DNA from: Ampelocalamus luodianensis
Taxonomy: Eukaryota; Streptophyta; Magnoliopsida; Poales; Poaceae
Assembly (NCBI GenBank): GCA_036346255.1
Contig: CM070640.1
Span: 39,799,238-39,863,237 of the forward strand
Reading direction: 5' to 3'
Length of the DNA stretch: 64,000 nt
Below are positions 60,074-64,000 of this stretch, in pieces. The first letter of the stretch is position 1, and the number at the start of each line of letters is the position of its first letter. The position numbers and the translations under genes are program-made. The notes under the pieces were generated by a model. The model had not been told where the DNA came from, ran no database searches, and was given only the letters and a program-made list of their open reading frames with translations.

Positions 60074-60300
60074 GAGAATAGGTTCAGATATGTTAGTATC
60101 ATTTATTGAGAATATAAGCACACAGCAACTTATGAGAGTTTAATGCTCCTATTTATTGAGAATAGACCCAGATATGTTAGTATCATTTATTGAGAATAGA
60201 TTGCTATATCATTTATTGAGAATAGGGCCAATATGTTAGTATCATTTATTGAGAATATGGCTAGATATGTTAGTATCATTTATTGAGAATAGATTGCTAT
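60066..60300. repeat. Degenerate array of TTGAGAATA units
   Basis: Seven TTGAGAATA starts occur, with ATGTTAGTATCATTTA linkers. Most units are shortened (26-35 bp) by loss of the middle part. Confidence 0.8.
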
Positions 60301-60640
60301 AGATTACTATGAGAGTTTGCCCGAATCCCCCTATTGCGCGCCAGGCGCCCCCCTGGCACTCGGACCCCCCACCTTGCCCCGCTCGAGGTGCCTGGATTCC
60401 CCCTGCTGCATGCGCTTGGGCCCACTGTCGCCTCACTGTCGACCTGCCCCCCCCCCACATGCCGCATCGTCGGCGCCCTACAGTCGTGCTCCCACACGCC
60501 CCACACGCTGCCCGTCGCTTCGCGGTCGACCGAGTGCTTTCCCGCGGCTATAAAACCTGTCGTGCGTCGCTCTCATCCTCCACACCAACCATTTCGCTTA
60601 GCGCGGAGAGATAGAGGATCGAGCGAGCAAGAGGTAGTGC
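60301..60640 (+). promoter_or_regulatory. GC-rich segment with a TATA box, promoter-like
   Basis: A cytosine-rich stretch leads to TATAAAA (60549-60555) and then an AG-rich leader-like part. No credible ORF follows, so this may be a promoter fragment or part of an LTR. Confidence 0.3.
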
Positions 60641-61118
60641 GATATCGGCCAAAATTAGTTTCGATTTCGCTGCCGATTTGAGAGTGTTTAAAGCAGTGTT
60701 TAGAGGTCGTATTAGTAGAGAAAGTTCAACATAAAGAGAAGGTCTTCTAGAAGAGGGAATTTTCCTAACATGCCTTATATTTATTGATTATGTAATTAGT
60801 GTTAAATTAACTTTTCCAAAATGTTAATTTAGTACTGAAAACTGTTAAGGATTACGATGGGTTGTTAAATAGACACTGATTATGCAACATAATTAGTCGT
60901 GATTAATTTGTCCTAATTAAATTAGTCGTAATTAATTAGTTGTAATTATTTAGTCATTATTAATCAATTATAATTAATTTAGTCGTAATTAATCAATCAT
61001 AACAACGTAGAAGGTTGTCATTGAGACAGTCACCTGCACGAATAGGGGAGGCCATGGTGTATGGGAGTTACATAAAGTGAACACAATATTATTACATAAG
61101 GTGAACACAATATTATCA
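60641..61118. other. AT-rich intergenic with TAGTCGTAATTAAT repeats
   Basis: A simple array of TTAGTCGTAATTAAT-type words lies at about 60894-61003. A short direct repeat, GTGAACACAATATTAT, lies at 61078-61115. No gene is seen. Confidence 0.5.
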
Positions 61119-61504
61119 TTTACTTTACTCCCTATAATTTTAGTTGGTGTGCAAATGCCCTCCCACACCGTATGTTAGCAATATTTCTCGTAGTTTTCAT
61201 TATCTTTAGCACTTGTTTCAGTGATATCAATACTTTGTTCAATGATGCTAATACATATTTCAATTATTTGGATGATTTCAGTAGTTGTAATACGCCCTTT
61301 CATTGCTAATGTTTAAATATTGAAATCGTGTATTACAAATAGTGAAATAACTCAAATAATTAAAATAAGTATTGAAATCACTTAAATAAGTACTAAAATC
61401 ATTGAAAGACTCTGCCAAAGATAATTTAAACTACGAGAAAATAGTGCTTTCATGCTACCTAGAGGGGCATTTGCAAACGAACCTAAGTTATGGGGGAAAG
61501 TAAA
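61119..61504. mobile_element. Fold-back MITE, 386 bp
   Basis: Nearly the whole segment is one imperfect palindrome. Left TTTACTTTACTCCCTATAA, TTGCAAATGCCC-type, CTCGTAGTTTTCATTATCTTT and TTTCAGT.GTTGTAATAC pair in order with the reverse complement of the right half. A short loop lies near 61315. There is no coding capacity, and the target duplication is unclear. Confidence 0.7.
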
Positions 61505-61589
61505 CAAAAATGAGATATAGAGGGCAAATTAAACAAGTATGTGACTCATGGAGGTGTTTTTGTATTTTTTCCCCTTATGTAAAAATAAG

Positions 61590-62030
61590 AGCAACCATCC
61601 ACGTTTTTTTTTCTGCCCTATCCATAACACACACTATTCCCAGCCTGCTGCTATACCCCGGAGCCTTTTGGACAGAATCGGACGACTTGCCATTGAAAGT
61701 TGAAACACGTTTTTCTACCGTTCCTCCTGACCAGAAGCAATCGTTTCTCTCCATCCCGGGACCGAGGCAAGAGCAACAAGCCAGCGACGCAGCCATATCC
61801 ACACTCATCACCAAACTATTTAAATGGTGTTACTATATAAATCTCATCGAGGAGAGCACATATATTTCAATCTTTTTTAGGCAGTATTCTACCGGTTCAG
61901 AGAGAATAAACCTCGAATATTTGCAAGTACATAATGCCATCCTTGCAATAATTTACGGTTGTTTGCACGTCCAATGCGAGTTGTTTATACGGTATCTAAG
62001 CATCTTCGGCTAGTCTTTTGGCTCAAGCTA
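61590..62030. repeat. Duplicated segment, copy B (intact)
   Basis: It contains CTATCCATAACACACACTATTC, GAGCCTTTT..ACAGAATCGGACGA, GTTTTTCTACCGTTCCTCCTGACCAGAA and CAGTATTCTACCG blocks, found again in order at 62330-62507 and 63464-63655. Open frames in it are fortuitous. Confidence 0.75.
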
Positions 62031-62079
62031 GGTTTGGTCCTGGTTCATCAGTCTAGCTAACCGGGCCTTCCCCGGTAAC

Positions 62080-62507
62080 TCGACCTTGCCAACGCGCGCT
62101 TGGCGGCTAGAGGCAAGTCACAAACCAGCAACGTCCTGAACGGCGGCGCACGCGCACCGCGTACGTCCGCGTGTGGAGCTGCTGCTCCCTGCGCCCCGGT
62201 TTTGCACGGCGCAGACGTTCCCGCGGGCCGGTGCGGGTGGCCGTGCCGTGGCTTACGCCCTAACAATGCTTAGCCTTTCATATTTTTCTATCTCTGAAAA
62301 AAGAGCTGCCATTCACGATTTCCCCCGGCCTGTATCCATAACGCACAGTATTGCTGTTCCCTGGAGCCTTTTTTCATAGAATCGGACGAGATACGGTTCA
62401 AAGTTGAAACGTGTTTTTCTACCGTTCCTCCTGACCAGAACAACCCGACACCACCCGAAGCCAAGAGCAACAAGCTAGCGACACAGCCATGTGCCCATAT
62501 CCATAAA
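62080..62507. repeat. Duplicated segment, copy C, left half
   Basis: It matches copy B (from TATCCATAACGCACAGTATT on) and, further left, the block at 43640-44020. It is split at 62508 from its right half at 63464. Confidence 0.7.
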
Positions 62508-63463
62508 TGTTGGAAATGAGGGCAATATTTTAATTCCAGATTTTATTAGAAGATAAATATTGCAAAAGACTAATGATGCATAAAACAGTACTGATAGCAG
62601 ACAACTCATTGTACTTCACAATATATGAAAACCAGGATGTAAACAAGTCTATCAATCACACGGTAGACTTACGGATGGGTCCGATGAAGAGCAGAGAGCG
62701 GCGCAGACTTGATGCGATGCGTAAACGTAGATGTCGCGGTCACGGCAAGCGGTCGCGCAGATGCGCTGCCGAAACCTTATTGCCGCCCGTGCGGTCTTCA
62801 CGGCAACAACGGTTCGAGATACCGCTTCCCTTCTTCACGGTGCACGCAGAGAAGAAGAGTCGGCAAGGTTCGACGGCGCGATAGACAACAAAGACGATTT
62901 TCGGAAGGAAGAAGGAATGGAGACTATTCTTGTACACGCTATGCAATCGGACGTCTCGGACATATATAGATGCGGTAATCGACAGATTAAACGACCATTT
63001 ACCCACCGTAATCGACACACTTAACCACCATTTACCCATCGTAATCGTCACATTAACGATCATTTACCCACTGTAGCGCATCATCATCACCCAATAAAGC
63101 CTCAAATTTAAACATTTGAATCTCATTCAAGCAGAGAGAGATGCATGGTTCAGCAAAAATAAGGTGGACTTGGTGCGCAAATGGCGCGCCACGTCCACGG
63201 CACGATCGCGCGTCCGCAAGTCACAAGTCACGTGATTTTTCACGCGAAAATCTGTGACAGCAGCGCGTCTTGCGCTGCAGTGTGTGTTTAGCCAGAGCCC
63301 TTCTCATGCCATCCTCATCCATGTGTTACATGTTTTAAGGAGTGGCAAGGACTCCACCTTATATGTTGGTCACCTCCACCTTGCCTTAGCAATATGGTAC
63401 TAACCCATAAATGCTTTGGAATTATAGAAAATGGGCCTCACTCATATGGGCCAATTTCTAACA
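62508..63463. mobile_element. 956-bp insertion with TGTTGG...CTAACA ends, probable solo LTR
   Basis: The segment lies between two halves of a duplicated sequence whose other copy is uninterrupted. It starts TGTTGGAAATGAGGG and ends CCAATTTCTAACA, as many grass copia LTRs do. It contains ATATATAG (about 62962) and a 33-bp tandem repeat. No pol domain is present. I see no matching 5-bp duplication (ATAAA versus CTCAT). Confidence 0.5.
62975..63072. repeat. 33-bp tandem repeat, three units
   Basis: Units at 62975-63007, 63008-63040 and 63041-63072 each start GTAATCG and end CATTTACCCA plus two bases. They lie just downstream of the TATA-like motif of the inserted segment. Confidence 0.9.
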
Positions 63464-63655
63464 CTCATCACCAACTATCTAAATATTGTTACTCAATAAA
63501 TCTCATGGAGGAGTGAACTTGAACTTCAATTTTTCATGCAGTATTCTACCGATTAGGAAACAAAACCTCGCAAATTTGCAACTGCGTAATGTCATCCTAC
63601 TCATAATCTACTTGTGTTTACACGTGCAATGCGAGTGGTTTATACATGAGGGATT
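63464..63655. repeat. Duplicated segment, copy C, right half
   Basis: It matches the end of copy B (CTCATCACCAAACTAT, AGTATTCTACCG, CAATGCGAG.TGTTTATA). Confidence 0.7.
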
Positions 63656-64000
63656 TGATAATATACCCTCCACTTAGATGGCTTTCTGGCATACACCCTC
63701 ATTCCCGAGGTAATTGATAATATACCCTCCACTTGATGGATCATTGATTAAATACTCTGTTTGCCCAATTTTAGGAATATTCATTTTTTTCCTCTTTTTT
63801 TGCCATGCGAAATGACCTTGTTACCCTCGCCCGAGTCCGACATTGCCCTAACACGACTCGGTCGCACCAAATCCCCCCCGGCGCGACGTAGGAGAGACTG
63901 AAAGGAGACAATTCTTGCTTGGTCTCTAATGGTGGGCCTCCCGGAGTCAGAACCCAAGCCCAAGCCGAAGCGGATGTGCACGACCAAGAGCTCCATCGCC
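63655..64000. mobile_element. End of another Mutator-like element, cut by the window edge
   Basis: TTGATAATATACCCTCCACT occurs twice (63655 and 63714). It is followed by a T-run and GCGAAATGACCTTGTTACCCTCGCCC, similar to the left TIR of the element at 14968 (CGAAATGATCAGATTGCCCTCGCCC). The GC-rich interior begins after about 63835 and continues outside the window. Confidence 0.5.

Noticed and set aside
61510..62013. 167-codon frame as a gene
   Set aside because: It lies in a duplicated segment whose other copy does not keep the frame, and has no recognisable domain.

Overview
The window reads as nuclear DNA of a grass, most likely rice (Oryza) or a close relative. The reasons are a very GC-rich first coding exon in the ribosomal protein gene, grass-type LTR retrotransposons and L1-type LINEs, Mutator-like elements with long inverted ends, and hairpin elements embedded in (TA)n tracts that look like the Micron elements described in rice. 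No bacterial operon, CRISPR array, phage or organellar block is visible. The species call is inference; the element structures are read from the sequence.

Host genes are few. At the left edge a minus-strand gene begins: TGGGCC boxes, a TATA box, a telo-box and an exon ending in a clean GTAAGT donor, with the rest outside the window. At 12.8-14.5 kb lies an intact two-exon gene for cytosolic ribosomal protein uL2 (RPL8, 261 aa). At 23.2-23.9 kb lies an intact two-exon gene for a four-helix CASP-like membrane protein (187 aa). A small tandem family of signal-peptide-like minus-strand ORFs (25.7 and 30.9-31.3 kb) is decayed and split by an LTR.

The rest is mostly transposable elements, many nested. 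In order: a decayed Ty1/copia element (about 0.95-5.6 kb); a 5.8 kb Ty3/gypsy chromovirus (6005-11795); two Mutator-like elements with GC-rich interiors (about 14.97-15.50 and 17.66-18.64 kb); an internally deleted copia element (18643-22174); a copia LTR remnant (25.0 kb); two giant solo LTRs (25803-30855 plus strand, 31647-36342 minus strand), each with a perfect 5-bp target duplication; a 7 kb minus-strand LINE (about 36.5-43.5 kb); a complete 280-bp TRIM (44517-44796); and a 536-bp hAT-type element with an 8-bp target duplication (45565-46100).

From 46.4 to 60.3 kb, Micron-like hairpins, (TA)n tracts and a roughly 65-bp tandem repeat lie on both sides of a 10.26 kb minus-strand copia element (48675-58933, target duplication TTGTC). 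A third solo LTR of the long-LTR family (49735-52925, target duplication GTTAA) is nested in that element. The right end holds a 386-bp fold-back element, a duplicated segment whose second copy is split by a 956-bp insertion, and the end of another Mutator-like element.

I see no novel defence or biosynthetic system. The most informative material is structural: four LTR-type insertions with exact target duplications that allow the empty sites to be read, a complete TRIM, the Micron/tandem-repeat landscape, a degenerate ~30-bp GACCTCC repeat inside one giant LTR, and the split peptide gene family.
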